In this document: positions 1-5,796 of the stretch, one piece after another | How the letters are laid out: each line of letters begins with the position of its first letter | Numbering within the stretch: position 1 is the stretch's first letter | NCBI GenBank assembly: GCA_029287275.1 | Contig: JARFRL010000229.1 | Coordinates: forward strand, 1 to 6,178 | Source of the DNA: Pontiella desulfatans | Lineage (GTDB): Bacteria > Verrucomicrobiota > Kiritimatiellia > Kiritimatiellales > Pontiellaceae | Length of the DNA: 6,178 nucleotides | Direction of reading: 5' to 3' | The notes under the pieces: model-generated | The model's input: the letters and a program-made list of their open reading frames with translations, nothing else | The model's database searches: none | What the model was told of the DNA's origin: nothing | Program-made: the position numbers and the translations under genes

Positions 1-969
1 TTTGTAGGCGGCGACTTTGGCGATGATTTGTGCGCTTCGGGCCGGATCGAGCCCGCGGAATTCGCGCGCGATCTTCGCGTTTTTAATCACTTGGCTCGGC
101 GTTTCCATACCGCTGACCCAGCAGGAAATCGGCTGGGAAAGCACATACTCAAAGACCTCTTTAAAGGTTAGGCGCGACGGGATAATGGGCGCCGGATTGG
201 TGCCTGCCACTTCCACCGCCTCGGTCACGAATTTCCCAAACGCCAGTGTTTTCATGGCCAGCGGGGCGATCCCCAGCTCAACCAGTTTCGGCAGCACCAG
301 TTGGATGAAACTGTCGTTGCTCGATGGATCCACGGCGTTGACCGGCATGAGCGATACGTCCACCTGTTCTCCCAACAGTTCAAGCGCGCGCAGATTCGAA
401 GCCGTATGAAGATGCCCCGAAAACCCGAGATAGCGGATTTTCCCCTGCTCTTTCGCTTTCAGAAACGCCTCGTAAACGCCCGCCTGGACGCGTTCATCCG
501 CGTCGTTCTCTTCGCTCATGGCGTGCATTAAAAGCGCGTCGACGTGATCCGTCTTCATCCGAGCCAGACTGGTCTCGAGCTCGGCCGTCGCTTCGGCGGC
601 GGCGCGCGCCTTCGTTTTGGTCATCAGAAAAACATCATCCCGGTATTTCGGGGTAAGGAACTTCCCGTACCGGTATTCGGCGCGGCCGTTTTGATAGCTG
701 GGCGCCATGTCGAAAAACCGGATGCCTTCCGCCAGCGCGGTCTCGATGGCTTCTTGCGCGACTCGCTCGTTTTCCGCGATTCCAATATGAAATCCGCCAA
801 CCCCCAACTGAGTCACCATTTCCCCGGAGCGACCAAATGGACGCATGGGTAGACGCGTGCCTAAGCGGTCGGATTCCGCTTTGTCCAGTTGCGCGGAACC
901 GGCTTTAGACGTGAGCAACGCCGCGGCGCCCGCGGTCGACAACGTTCCCAGGGAAGTTCTGCGATTCAT
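1..969 (-). CDS. Tat-exported aldo/keto reductase, intact catalytic tetrad (3' end off window)
   Basis: The minus-strand frame is open from ATG at 969 to the left edge, giving 323 codons with no stop, so the C-terminus is missing. Residues 1-26 look like a twin-arginine signal (NRRTSL, then an Ala/Leu-rich core, possible cleavage after AGSA). The rest is an NAD(P)H-dependent aldo/keto reductase TIM barrel: RPFGRSGEMVTQLGVGGFHIG opens the barrel, and the catalytic tetrad is D87 (FFD), Y92 (APSY), K118 (LMTKTK) and H149 (LLMHAM). GFSGH at 182-186 and GMETPSQVIKNA at 287-298 sit where the family binds the nicotinamide and the adenosine phosphate. The start has a GGAG site 8 bases upstream and overlaps the stop of the upstream paralogue as ATGA, so the two are probably translationally coupled. 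The substrate is unknown. The family call is secure; the exported location is inferred from the leader, whose motif is weaker than that of its neighbour (no Phe after RR). Confidence 0.93.
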   Translation of the reverse strand, partial: MNRRTSLGTLSTAGAAALLTSKAGSAQLDKAESDRLGTRLPMRPFGRSGEMVTQLGVGGFHIGIAENERVAQEAIETALAEGIRFFDMAPSYQNGRAEYRYGKFLTPKYRDDVFLMTKTKARAAAEATAELETSLARMKTDHVDALLMHAMSEENDADERVQAGVYEAFLKAKEQGKIRYLGFSGHLHTASNLRALELLGEQVDVSLMPVNAVDPSSNDSFIQLVLPKLVELGIAPLAMKTLAFGKFVTEAVEVAGTNPAPIIPSRLTFKEVFEYVLSQPISCWVSGMETPSQVIKNAKIAREFRGLDPARSAQIIAKVAAYK

Positions 970-1787
970 GCTGATTTCTCCGCCAGGCCACGAGCCCGCT
1001 TTGTAAAGGTGTTCACATCTTTTGGCCGATTAAACGACAGGATCCAGCTCGTTATGTAATCGGGAAATTTAAAGGGGCCATCGTTGGTCGGGGTCCATTT
1101 TTTCTGCGTGTTTTTATCAACGTCCGCGATGATTCCGACACCTAGCTTCCGCGCTTTCACGATGGCTTCATCGGATTCGGGCAAGGCGAAAGGAAGCATC
1201 ACCAGATCGATTTCGGCCCCGTATTGATCGAGTAGTCGTTGAACCAGCGCGGTATCCGCCTCCGCGCGAACGCCTATGTTTCGAACTTTTCCGGCCTGAC
1301 GGGCCGCGATAAACGCTTCAAAAACATCCGGATTCGGTGTTTCAATCTGGTCGTCCACCGGACTGGTGATGGCGCTATCCATTAAGAACGAGTCCAGATA
1401 GTCCATGTTCAGCCGGGCCAACGCCAAGTCCACGTTTGTCGCCGCGACGGGCTTGGTTCGGGACATGGTCCGGGATTGAATGAAAATTCGGTCGCGATCG
1501 TTGGACGCCAAGAACTTCCCGTAGCGCCGTTCCGAACGACCATCCATGTGGTTCATGGACGTATCGAAAAAGGTCATTCCCGCCGCGATGGCCGCGGCGA
1601 TCATTTGCCCCGTTTTTTCCTCCGGTCCGTGGGAAATCGCTCGGCCATCCAAGCCAATCAATGGCAAGGTCCGGCCTGTTTTTCCGAACGACCGAGTCGG
1701 AAGGGTCGGGTCCGCTTTCGCTCCCCACGCCAGCCCTCCGGCGCCAATCCCCAGCGCCATCATGAAATCACGTCTGCTACTCATCAC
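966..1787 (-). CDS. Tat-exported aldo/keto reductase paralogue, probable pseudoenzyme
   Basis: A 273-residue protein (GTG start). A near-consensus twin-arginine motif (SSRRDFMM, residues 3-10) is followed by a Gly/Ala-rich core and a likely cleavage site after GAKA (residue 25). The body is an aldo/keto reductase fold that aligns without gaps to the downstream gene through the first half: D75 is kept (FFD), but the Tyr position is H80, the Lys position is R106 and the His position is D137, with spacings of 5, 26 and 31 residues, identical to the intact neighbour. The GFSGH motif is replaced by GVRAE and the C-terminal cofactor motif by SFNRPKDVNTF. It therefore probably cannot carry out the usual hydride transfer. 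Start choice is ambiguous: GTG at 1787 lies 7 bases after GGAGAG, the adjacent ATG at 1784 lies 10 bases after it, and both keep the full leader. It is first in the operon and ends inside the start of the active paralogue. A divergent active chemistry cannot be excluded. Confidence 0.9.
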   Translation of the reverse strand: MMSSRRDFMMALGIGAGGLAWGAKADPTLPTRSFGKTGRTLPLIGLDGRAISHGPEEKTGQMIAAAIAAGMTFFDTSMNHMDGRSERRYGKFLASNDRDRIFIQSRTMSRTKPVAATNVDLALARLNMDYLDSFLMDSAITSPVDDQIETPNPDVFEAFIAARQAGKVRNIGVRAEADTALVQRLLDQYGAEIDLVMLPFALPESDEAIVKARKLGVGIIADVDKNTQKKWTPTNDGPFKFPDYITSWILSFNRPKDVNTFTKRARGLAEKSA

Positions 1788-1794
1788 TTTTTAT

Positions 1795-1800
1795 CTCTCC
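1795..1800 (-). promoter_or_regulatory. Shine-Dalgarno site of the reductase operon
   Basis: GGAGAG on the minus strand precedes the tandem start codons GTG (1787) and ATG (1784) by 7 and 10 bases. The spacing slightly favours GTG, while the codon type favours ATG. The difference is a single extra methionine. Confidence 0.6.
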
Positions 1801-1841
1801 GGCAAATACGGGAATCGACTGATCCAGACTCGATCGTTCCG

Positions 1842-1869
1842 AGCATAGAAGTTTATCAACTTGCGTCAA
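1842..1869 (-). promoter_or_regulatory. Sigma70-type promoter of the aldo/keto reductase operon
   Basis: Reading the minus strand, TTGACG (1869-1864) and TATGCT (1847-1842) are separated by 16 bases, a close match to a housekeeping promoter. Transcription would begin near 1835, leaving a leader of about 50 bases before the reductase start. The orientation and position fit the operon at 1-1787. Prediction from sequence only. Confidence 0.6.
1849..1862. promoter_or_regulatory. Inverted repeat in promoter spacer, candidate operator
   Basis: AAGTT-TATC-AACTT is a perfect inverted repeat with 5-base arms. It occupies 14 of the 16 spacer bases between the predicted -35 and -10 boxes of the reductase promoter. 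A dyad placed there is typical of a repressor site, or of activators that act on the spacer. No regulator gene is visible in the window. Short dyads also arise by chance, so this is tentative. Confidence 0.35.
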
Positions 1870-1989
1870 ACGTGTAGAGAACGGGGCGTTTCTTCAAGCG
1901 GAAACAAGCTCAAATTGGAAGTGGCGCGGTGCGGCATATCGGAACCTCGGTCGAGTCGCCGGAATCAACCGCTTATAAAGGGCGATCCC

Positions 1990-2055
1990 ATGAAAGGATG
2001 TTTTATCGAGCGTGAACCGGTCAAATGGACCTTACTTATTTTGATCTTCATCTGA
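1990..2055 (+). CDS. Possible small ORF, 21 codons, hydrophobic C-terminus
   Basis: ATG at 1990 is preceded by AAAGGG (1977-1982) with 7 bases of spacing. It encodes 21 residues: a charged first half (MKGCFIEREPVK) and a hydrophobic tail (WTLLILIFI), ending in TGA at 2053-2055. The tail is too short for a standard membrane helix, though it could insert partly. It is in the same frame as the following VF530-family gene, with only the TGA separating it from an ATG at 2056. It may be a leader peptide, a fossil N-terminal extension or chance. Weakly supported. Confidence 0.18.
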   Translation: MKGCFIEREPVKWTLLILIFI

Positions 2056-2067
2056 ATGATGGCTCTG

Positions 2068-2073
2068 TATAAT
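2068..2073 (+). promoter_or_regulatory. Candidate -10 box (TATAAT) for the VF530-family gene
   Basis: An exact TATAAT lies 66 bases before the ATG at 2140. No strong -35 stands at 17 bases; TTGATC at 2041-2046 leaves a 21-base spacer, which is too long. Transcription would start near 2080, downstream of the in-frame ATG at 2056, which supports translation from 2140 rather than 2056. Confidence 0.4.
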
Positions 2074-2128
2074 ACGGTCCAATTAATTCACGCGGAATCG
2101 CGCGCGGGCCTGTCCGAGACGGTTAAAC

Positions 2129-2134
2129 AAGGAA
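2129..2134 (+). promoter_or_regulatory. Shine-Dalgarno site deciding the VF530-gene start
   Basis: AAGGAA precedes ATG 2140 by 5 bases. The earlier in-frame ATG at 2056 has no comparable site, and it would add 28 residues that do not resemble the family. Confidence 0.6.
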
Positions 2135-2139
2135 TATTT

Positions 2140-2514
2140 ATGACCATTGAAGAACAACAAAACAGTCCGCTGCATGGTTTGTCGGCGGAGGCGATGATGA
2201 CGGAACTCGTGGAGTTTTACGGGTGGGAAATCCTGCACGCCGCGATCGGGCTCAAATGTTTCAAGATCAACCCGACCATCTCCAGTTGCCTGACGTTTCT
2301 AAAAAAGACCGAATGGGCGCGGCACAAAGTCGAAAACTTTTATTTGTACCGCTTCAAGGGCATGCCGAAAGCGCGCGATGAACAATTCGATTTGAACCCG
2401 CGCGAGCGGGGATTCGCGAACGGCGTCACGCCCAGAGAGCCCATCCCGTTGACGTTTGAGATGATTGAACAGATGAAAGCGCAATCCGAAAAAGCCAAAC
2501 GTTCGCGCTACTAA
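2140..2514 (+). CDS. VF530/DUF2132-family DNA-binding protein with C-terminal extension
   Basis: A 124-residue protein. Residues 9-71 carry the hallmarks of the VF530 (DUF2132) family: SPLHGL at 9-14, LVEFYGWEIL at 23-32, CFKINPTISSCLTFLKKTEWAR at about 40-61 and KVENFYLYR at 63-71. This family comprises small proteins of roughly 70-90 residues annotated as DNA-binding; its biological role is poorly known. Here a further 50 or so residues follow (72-124), rich in charged residues and ending in a basic stretch (EKAKRSRY), which are not part of the usual core. No signal peptide or membrane segment is seen, so it is cytoplasmic. The start at 2140 is chosen for its Shine-Dalgarno site and because the family begins near this point. 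It is divergent from the reductase operon, and nothing links it functionally to that operon beyond position. Confidence 0.88.
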   Translation: MTIEEQQNSPLHGLSAEAMMTELVEFYGWEILHAAIGLKCFKINPTISSCLTFLKKTEWARHKVENFYLYRFKGMPKARDEQFDLNPRERGFANGVTPREPIPLTFEMIEQMKAQSEKAKRSRY

Positions 2515-2547
2515 CCGCGCGGTTCGCCGAACCCCTTCGAAGCGCGG
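2513..2547 (+). terminator. GC-rich nested stem-loop after the VF530 gene
   Basis: Overlapping the TAA stop is a perfect 12-base palindrome AACCGCGCGGTT (2513-2524). An alternative, larger fold pairs CCGCGC (2515-2520) with GCGCGG (2542-2547) around an inner hairpin GGTTC-GCC-GAACC (2521-2533). No T tract follows (the next bases are CTGAAAAAGC), so it is not a classic intrinsic terminator. It may stall polymerase or protect the mRNA 3' end. Confidence 0.35.
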
Positions 2548-2674
2548 CTGAAAAAGCAGAAGATTCCTCGGCCGGATCTATTAAAAAAACGCGCCTCAAT
2601 ATCCTCCTCGCTGGTCTTGCATCCCCGGGTTTTAGGTTTAAAGTCCGAGTATTCGAGTGAGCGCTTTGTTAGCA

Positions 2675-2698
2675 AAACGGCCGGTTTTTCCGGCGTTT
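2675..2698 (+). other. Stem-loop in the leader of the beta-helix gene
   Basis: AAACG-g-CCGG, loop TTTTT, CCGG-CGTTT: a nine-pair stem with one bulged G, 25 bases before the ATG at 2724. It is not followed by a T run. It could be the end of an upstream transcript or a structured 5' leader. It leaves the Shine-Dalgarno site at 2711-2718 free. Confidence 0.35.
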
Positions 2699-2710
2699 CG
2701 TAAAACAGAT

Positions 2711-2718
2711 AAGGGAGG
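2711..2718 (+). promoter_or_regulatory. Strong Shine-Dalgarno site of the beta-helix gene
   Basis: AAGGGAGG lies 5 bases before ATG 2724. It fixes the start of the secreted protein, whose signal peptide begins at that codon. Confidence 0.7.
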
Positions 2719-2723
2719 TTGAA

Positions 2724-4982
2724 ATGAAAACTCCGCTCTCGAACGCGTTTGTCGTGTTGCTTGGCGCGGGCGTCATCGGCCTGATGGCGTCCGAGGCCGC
2801 GGTCGTGGTCAACAGCTTGCGGGATGTCGATCCGCCGGAAGCGGGCGAAGTCACGCTCCGCTCCGCGCTCGCGGCGGCGGCCGATGGCGAATCCATAACG
2901 TTCGATCCCGCGCTGGATGGCGGCGCGATCGAACTGTCCATCGTCGGCGAGGAGCACTCCACGCTGGTGGGTGAAGTGATGATTTTCACCAATGGGCTTT
3001 CTCATCTGATCGGTTATTTCGAGCGCGATTATGGCCGATCCGCGCTCTACGCCGCGAAGGACGTCGTGATCGACGCGGCATCCCTGACGAACGGGATTAC
3101 CTTCAAATGGATGGGGGGCGACGCGGACCCGGCCCGCGTGTTGGCCGTGCGCGGCGATCTGACCCTGAAAAACGTCTCCATTACCGGCGGGCGCAGCGTC
3201 GCGGTCGCACTGCCCGCTCCGGATCCGGAGGATGAAAACGGGCAGCTTTCGACGCGCGCCCGCGGCGGCGGCCTGGCGGTTTGGGGCGTCGCGCGTCTGG
3301 AAAACTGTCGGCTATTCGGCAACACCTGTTTCATGAGTCCGTTCACGCCGGCCCGCGACCGGGACGCGGGCGTCTTTGGCGGCGGCGTTTACGCGGATGT
3401 TGTTCAGATCAGCGACAGCGTCATCAGCGGCAACTCGCTCACCGCGGTGGGCGTGTCCGGCGGCGGCGTTTTCTCCGTCGGCGGCGCCGACTCGGTGGAG
3501 ATTATTTCAACCATCGAACGCTCGTCGATTACCGGGAATAAAATCGCCGGCATCTTCGCCTACGGCGCGGGCGTCTATTCCGACGGCGGCGGCATCGGAA
3601 ACCTTAAAATGCTGGAGATGCTCAACTGCACGATCGCGGACAATCTCGTCGATATGTATGGCCCGTCTTTTTTGTATGGGAGCGGCTACTGGCGCGGCGG
3701 CGCGGTCTACATGTCGAACGGCTACATGAAAATCCAAAGCTGCACCATCGTGAACAACGAGGTGCATGGCGCGCCGCGCGTCAACGAGCTGGGCAAAGCG
3801 AACATGGCGGGCGCGGTCGCGGCCACCATCGGCAACGCCCACTCCGTCGAGAAAATGTTTATCGGCCATTCGATCATCGCGGGGAACACGGTGCGTGAAT
3901 TGGGCGGGGCCACTTACAACGAGGATGTTTTCACGGGGTCTCTGTTCGCGTTTTACAGCCAGGGCTACAACCGGATCGGAGTCATCAACTTCAGTCAAAT
4001 CCTCGTGCCGGTCGGCAAGTCTACTTGGTATTCGCTCTGCCGAAAACATTACCCGAAAACGGGCGACGTGGACGGAGTGGAACTCGCGGACGTGCTTGAC
4101 CTGTCATACGGCGTCTCCTATTCCCCCGACATTCTTTCCGTCGGCGTTTCGGTCTCGAACGCGGCGGTGCTTCACTACACCCCGAACGCCGACGCCATCG
4201 ACCAAGTCCCCGCCGCCCCTTACGCGCTTCCCGCGACGCAGGCGGAATACAGCCTGATCGGTTCGGCGACCAACAACTTCCTGGAAATCATGCTGGGGCG
4301 GCTTGAAACCCACTATGGCCTGACGAATTTCGCGGCGACCTTCACCGCCGACTTTGAAGCCTTTCTCGCGAGCGTGGATGTCGACCCCGACGCTCCGGGC
4401 GATCAACCGTATCTCGACCCCGATGGTGCGGCGATCCTTTCGCTGACGAACACGTTGTGGTACGGCCCTGTTCGAACGTGGCCGTCGTTCTCCCAAAACC
4501 ATCCGTATATCGAGTTTTGGCATCGACTCGACGCGGCGCTGGAAGCCGCGGACATCCCGGAACTGGGGCAGGAGCTTTTGGGCGACGCCCAATGGGATGC
4601 GCTATTCACCGCGGGTTATTTAGCTGAAAACACGGGCATTCAGTTTTTGATATGGAACTCATCCTACGACACGTCTCCGCTGACCTTGGATCAAAACGGC
4701 GTCGGTCGCCCGGAACACGGACTTGGCGATATCGGCGCGATCGAATTCAAGCCCTCGGAAACGCTGATCGTGAACGTGGATGGATTCGCCGCGACCAACA
4801 ACCATCTTCAACTTCACTGGAACAGCGCGCACGACGGCGTCTACAACCTTTGGGGGGCGTCCAACTTGATGTCCAATGATTGGAGCCTGGTGGAGGGCGG
4901 CATCACCGGCACGGTCCCCGTCAACGTTCATTCGGTCGAGGCCGCGTGGGATCGACGATTCTTCAAGGTCGACATGGAATAA
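2724..4982 (+). CDS. Secreted Pmp-like parallel beta-helix protein (choice-of-anchor-Q type)
   Basis: A 752-residue protein of unknown exact role, exported by a Sec signal peptide (basic start MKTPLSN, hydrophobic core 8-21, likely cleavage near ASEA|A at 25). Residues 28-75 match the usual opening of this class (VVNSLRD...TLRSALAAAADGESITFDPAL). Residues 145-390 form beta-helix rungs: repeated hydrophobic-x-x-N turns (LFGN, ISGN, ITGN, IADN, IVNN, IAGN) alternate with glycine motifs (GGGLAV 181, GGGVYA 219, GGGVFS 246, GAGVYS 281, GGAVYM 325), like the FxxN and GGA[ILV] motifs of chlamydial polymorphic membrane proteins. SQGYNRIG at 412-419 and LDQNGVGRP...GDIGAIEF at 655-675 match the choice-of-anchor-Q tail. 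Residues 681-752 resemble the C-terminal beta-sandwich of PVC secreted proteins (SNLMSNDWSLVEGG, RRFFKV). There is no PEP-CTERM sorting signal, no autotransporter barrel and no recognisable catalytic site. A surface or extracellular binding role is inferred. Confidence 0.85.
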   Translation: MKTPLSNAFVVLLGAGVIGLMASEAAVVVNSLRDVDPPEAGEVTLRSALAAAADGESITFDPALDGGAIELSIVGEEHSTLVGEVMIFTNGLSHLIGYFERDYGRSALYAAKDVVIDAASLTNGITFKWMGGDADPARVLAVRGDLTLKNVSITGGRSVAVALPAPDPEDENGQLSTRARGGGLAVWGVARLENCRLFGNTCFMSPFTPARDRDAGVFGGGVYADVVQISDSVISGNSLTAVGVSGGGVFSVGGADSVEIISTIERSSITGNKIAGIFAYGAGVYSDGGGIGNLKMLEMLNCTIADNLVDMYGPSFLYGSGYWRGGAVYMSNGYMKIQSCTIVNNEVHGAPRVNELGKANMAGAVAATIGNAHSVEKMFIGHSIIAGNTVRELGGATYNEDVFTGSLFAFYSQGYNRIGVINFSQILVPVGKSTWYSLCRKHYPKTGDVDGVELADVLDLSYGVSYSPDILSVGVSVSNAAVLHYTPNADAIDQVPAAPYALPATQAEYSLIGSATNNFLEIMLGRLETHYGLTNFAATFTADFEAFLASVDVDPDAPGDQPYLDPDGAAILSLTNTLWYGPVRTWPSFSQNHPYIEFWHRLDAALEAADIPELGQELLGDAQWDALFTAGYLAENTGIQFLIWNSSYDTSPLTLDQNGVGRPEHGLGDIGAIEFKPSETLIVNVDGFAATNNHLQLHWNSAHDGVYNLWGASNLMSNDWSLVEGGITGTVPVNVHSVEAAWDRRFFKVDME

Positions 4983-5007
4983 TCCCCGAACACCGTTCGG
5001 CCGGGGA
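4983..5007. terminator. Hairpin at a convergent gene junction
   Basis: Immediately after the TAA of the beta-helix gene, CGAAC-ACC-GTTCG forms a perfect five-pair stem (4987-4999). It is extended by TCCC (4983-4986) pairing with GGGA (5004-5007) around a GCCG bulge. No T run follows on the plus strand; on the minus strand TTATT follows, a weak U tract. It lies between two convergent genes, so a shared terminator is plausible. Confidence 0.4.
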
Positions 5008-5024
5008 AGCGGTGGGGATTGAAA

Positions 5025-5525
5025 TCAGCCCGCGGGGTATTGCCGGCAATATTCGTAGAGCGCCATCGAAGTGGCCGTCGCGACGTTGTAGGAAAAGGGC
5101 ATGCCCCAGACGGGAATCTCGACCACCGCGTCCAGCAGGTTCAGGCATTCTTGCGACAGCCCTTCGCGTTCGGAGCCGACGACCAGCGCGGTCTTTTTCG
5201 GGAATGGATATTCGGCCAACGGGGTGGAGTGGGTGGTTTGCTCCAGCCCGACCAGCGCGTAGCCTTCGTCTTTCAGTTTTTTAAGAACGGGAGGGAGGCT
5301 GTTCTTAACGGTCAGGTTGACGCTTTCCGCTCCGTCGCGCGCGATCTTGTTGACCAGCTTGGCGTTGCCGGTCGCGATGATCTCGCGCACGCCGCAACAT
5401 CCCGCCGTCCGAAAGATGGTGGAGAGGTTCACGTTGCTGCGCAACGGACTGCACGCCACGACCAGGGGGCGTTCCTCTTTCAGCGCGGTCGGCGGCTTGT
5501 GGCGCGTATGTTCGAATTTTAACAC
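5025..5525 (-). CDS. SpoU/TrmH-family RNA 2'-O-methyltransferase
   Basis: A 166-residue SPOUT (trefoil-knot) methyltransferase that would transfer a methyl group from S-adenosylmethionine to a ribose 2'-OH of RNA. All three SpoU motifs are visible: motif 1 at 31-41 (NVNLSTIFRTA, with N31 and R39, the family's catalytic Arg), motif 2 at 113-123 (ALVVGSEREGL, with E119) and motif 3 at 137-149 (IPVWGMPFSYNVA, with S145 and N147). The length fits a minimal catalytic domain without the N-terminal RNA-binding domain of larger members. Substrate (tRNA or rRNA, and which position) cannot be told from sequence, so no gene symbol is given. The start is GTG at 5525 with AGGA 7 bases upstream; no ATG fits better. 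It lies 50 bases downstream of a small lysine-rich gene on the same strand, with no clear promoter between them. Confidence 0.9.
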   Translation of the reverse strand: MLKFEHTRHKPPTALKEERPLVVACSPLRSNVNLSTIFRTAGCCGVREIIATGNAKLVNKIARDGAESVNLTVKNSLPPVLKKLKDEGYALVGLEQTTHSTPLAEYPFPKKTALVVGSEREGLSQECLNLLDAVVEIPVWGMPFSYNVATATSMALYEYCRQYPAG

Positions 5526-5575
5526 GGGCTTTTCCTAACGGGTTTCGTGTTGTTGACGCTTACGCCCGTCGCGGA

Positions 5576-5692
5576 TTATTCCGCCGAGTGCGACTTGAGC
5601 GCTTTCTTATCCTTCTTCGCCTGCTTCTTTTCCTTGGGGCTCAGCTTGGCTTGTTTCTTCGCTTCTTTGCCGCCTTTGTCTTTCGATCCCAT
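5576..5692 (-). CDS. Small lysine-rich protein, 38 residues
   Basis: ATG at 5692 opens a 38-codon frame ending at TAA (5578-5576). An excellent Shine-Dalgarno site (AGGAGA, 5703-5698) sits 5 bases upstream. The product has 14 Lys out of 38, five acidic residues, no Arg, no Cys and no aromatic residue; KKQAK occurs twice (residues 12-16 and 22-26). It starts MGSKDKGGKE and ends KSHSAE. Such a peptide is probably disordered or a single charged helix and could bind nucleic acid. I do not recognise a named family, although short proteins starting MGxKDKGxKE seem familiar to me. It lies between the barrel gene (104 bases upstream) and the RNA methyltransferase (50 bases downstream), so co-expression with the methyltransferase is likely. 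Confidence 0.7.
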   Translation of the reverse strand: MGSKDKGGKEAKKQAKLSPKEKKQAKKDKKALKSHSAE

Positions 5693-5697
5693 GGTGT

Positions 5698-5703
5698 TCT
5701 CCT
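5698..5703 (-). promoter_or_regulatory. Shine-Dalgarno site of the lysine-rich small gene
   Basis: AGGAGA on the minus strand lies 5 bases before ATG 5692. It is the best ribosome binding site in this part of the window and the main evidence that the 38-codon frame is translated. Confidence 0.65.
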
Positions 5704-5796
5704 CGAGGTTGATTCATTGAATGGTGCCGGAGCGCGGGATTGTATCGATTGAAGCGGTTTCTGGATATCACCAAATTCAAGCCGCGGTAAAGGCGA

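Larger units (their letters stand above)
1788..2139. other. Divergent intergenic region (about 350 bases)
   Basis: This stretch separates the leftward reductase operon from the rightward VF530-family gene. It holds the reductase promoter and its spacer dyad (1842-1869), a possible 21-codon ORF at 1990-2055, a TATAAT box at 2068-2073 and the Shine-Dalgarno site of the VF530 gene. I found no RNA gene, repeat array or mobile-element end in it. The part at 1871-1989 shows nothing I can name. Confidence 0.7.

Noticed and set aside
2056..2139. Upstream in-frame ATG at 2056 as start of the VF530-family protein
   Set aside because: It has no ribosome site, the TATAAT at 2068 would place it upstream of transcription, and the extra 28 residues do not fit the family.
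2511..3005. 164-codon minus-strand open frame across the intergenic region and the start of the beta-helix gene
   Set aside because: It is antisense to the signal peptide and opening domain of the beta-helix protein, and low-complexity Arg-rich in its N-terminal part.
3507..4049. 180-codon minus-strand open frame inside the beta-helix gene
   Set aside because: It is antisense to a well-supported secreted protein, Arg/Asp/Val-rich as expected from antisense of GC-rich code, and shows no family motif.
2724..4982. Pectate lyase or other polysaccharide-degrading enzyme
   Set aside because: The beta-helix fold alone is not evidence of catalysis; I see no recognisable lyase or hydrolase active-site motif.
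5019..5522. 167-codon plus-strand open frame over the methyltransferase
   Set aside because: It is fully antisense to a gene with all three SpoU motifs; its product resembles nothing.
5526..5575. ACGGG/CCCGT pairing as an attenuator before the methyltransferase
   Set aside because: Only five pairs across a loop of about 20 bases; not convincing.
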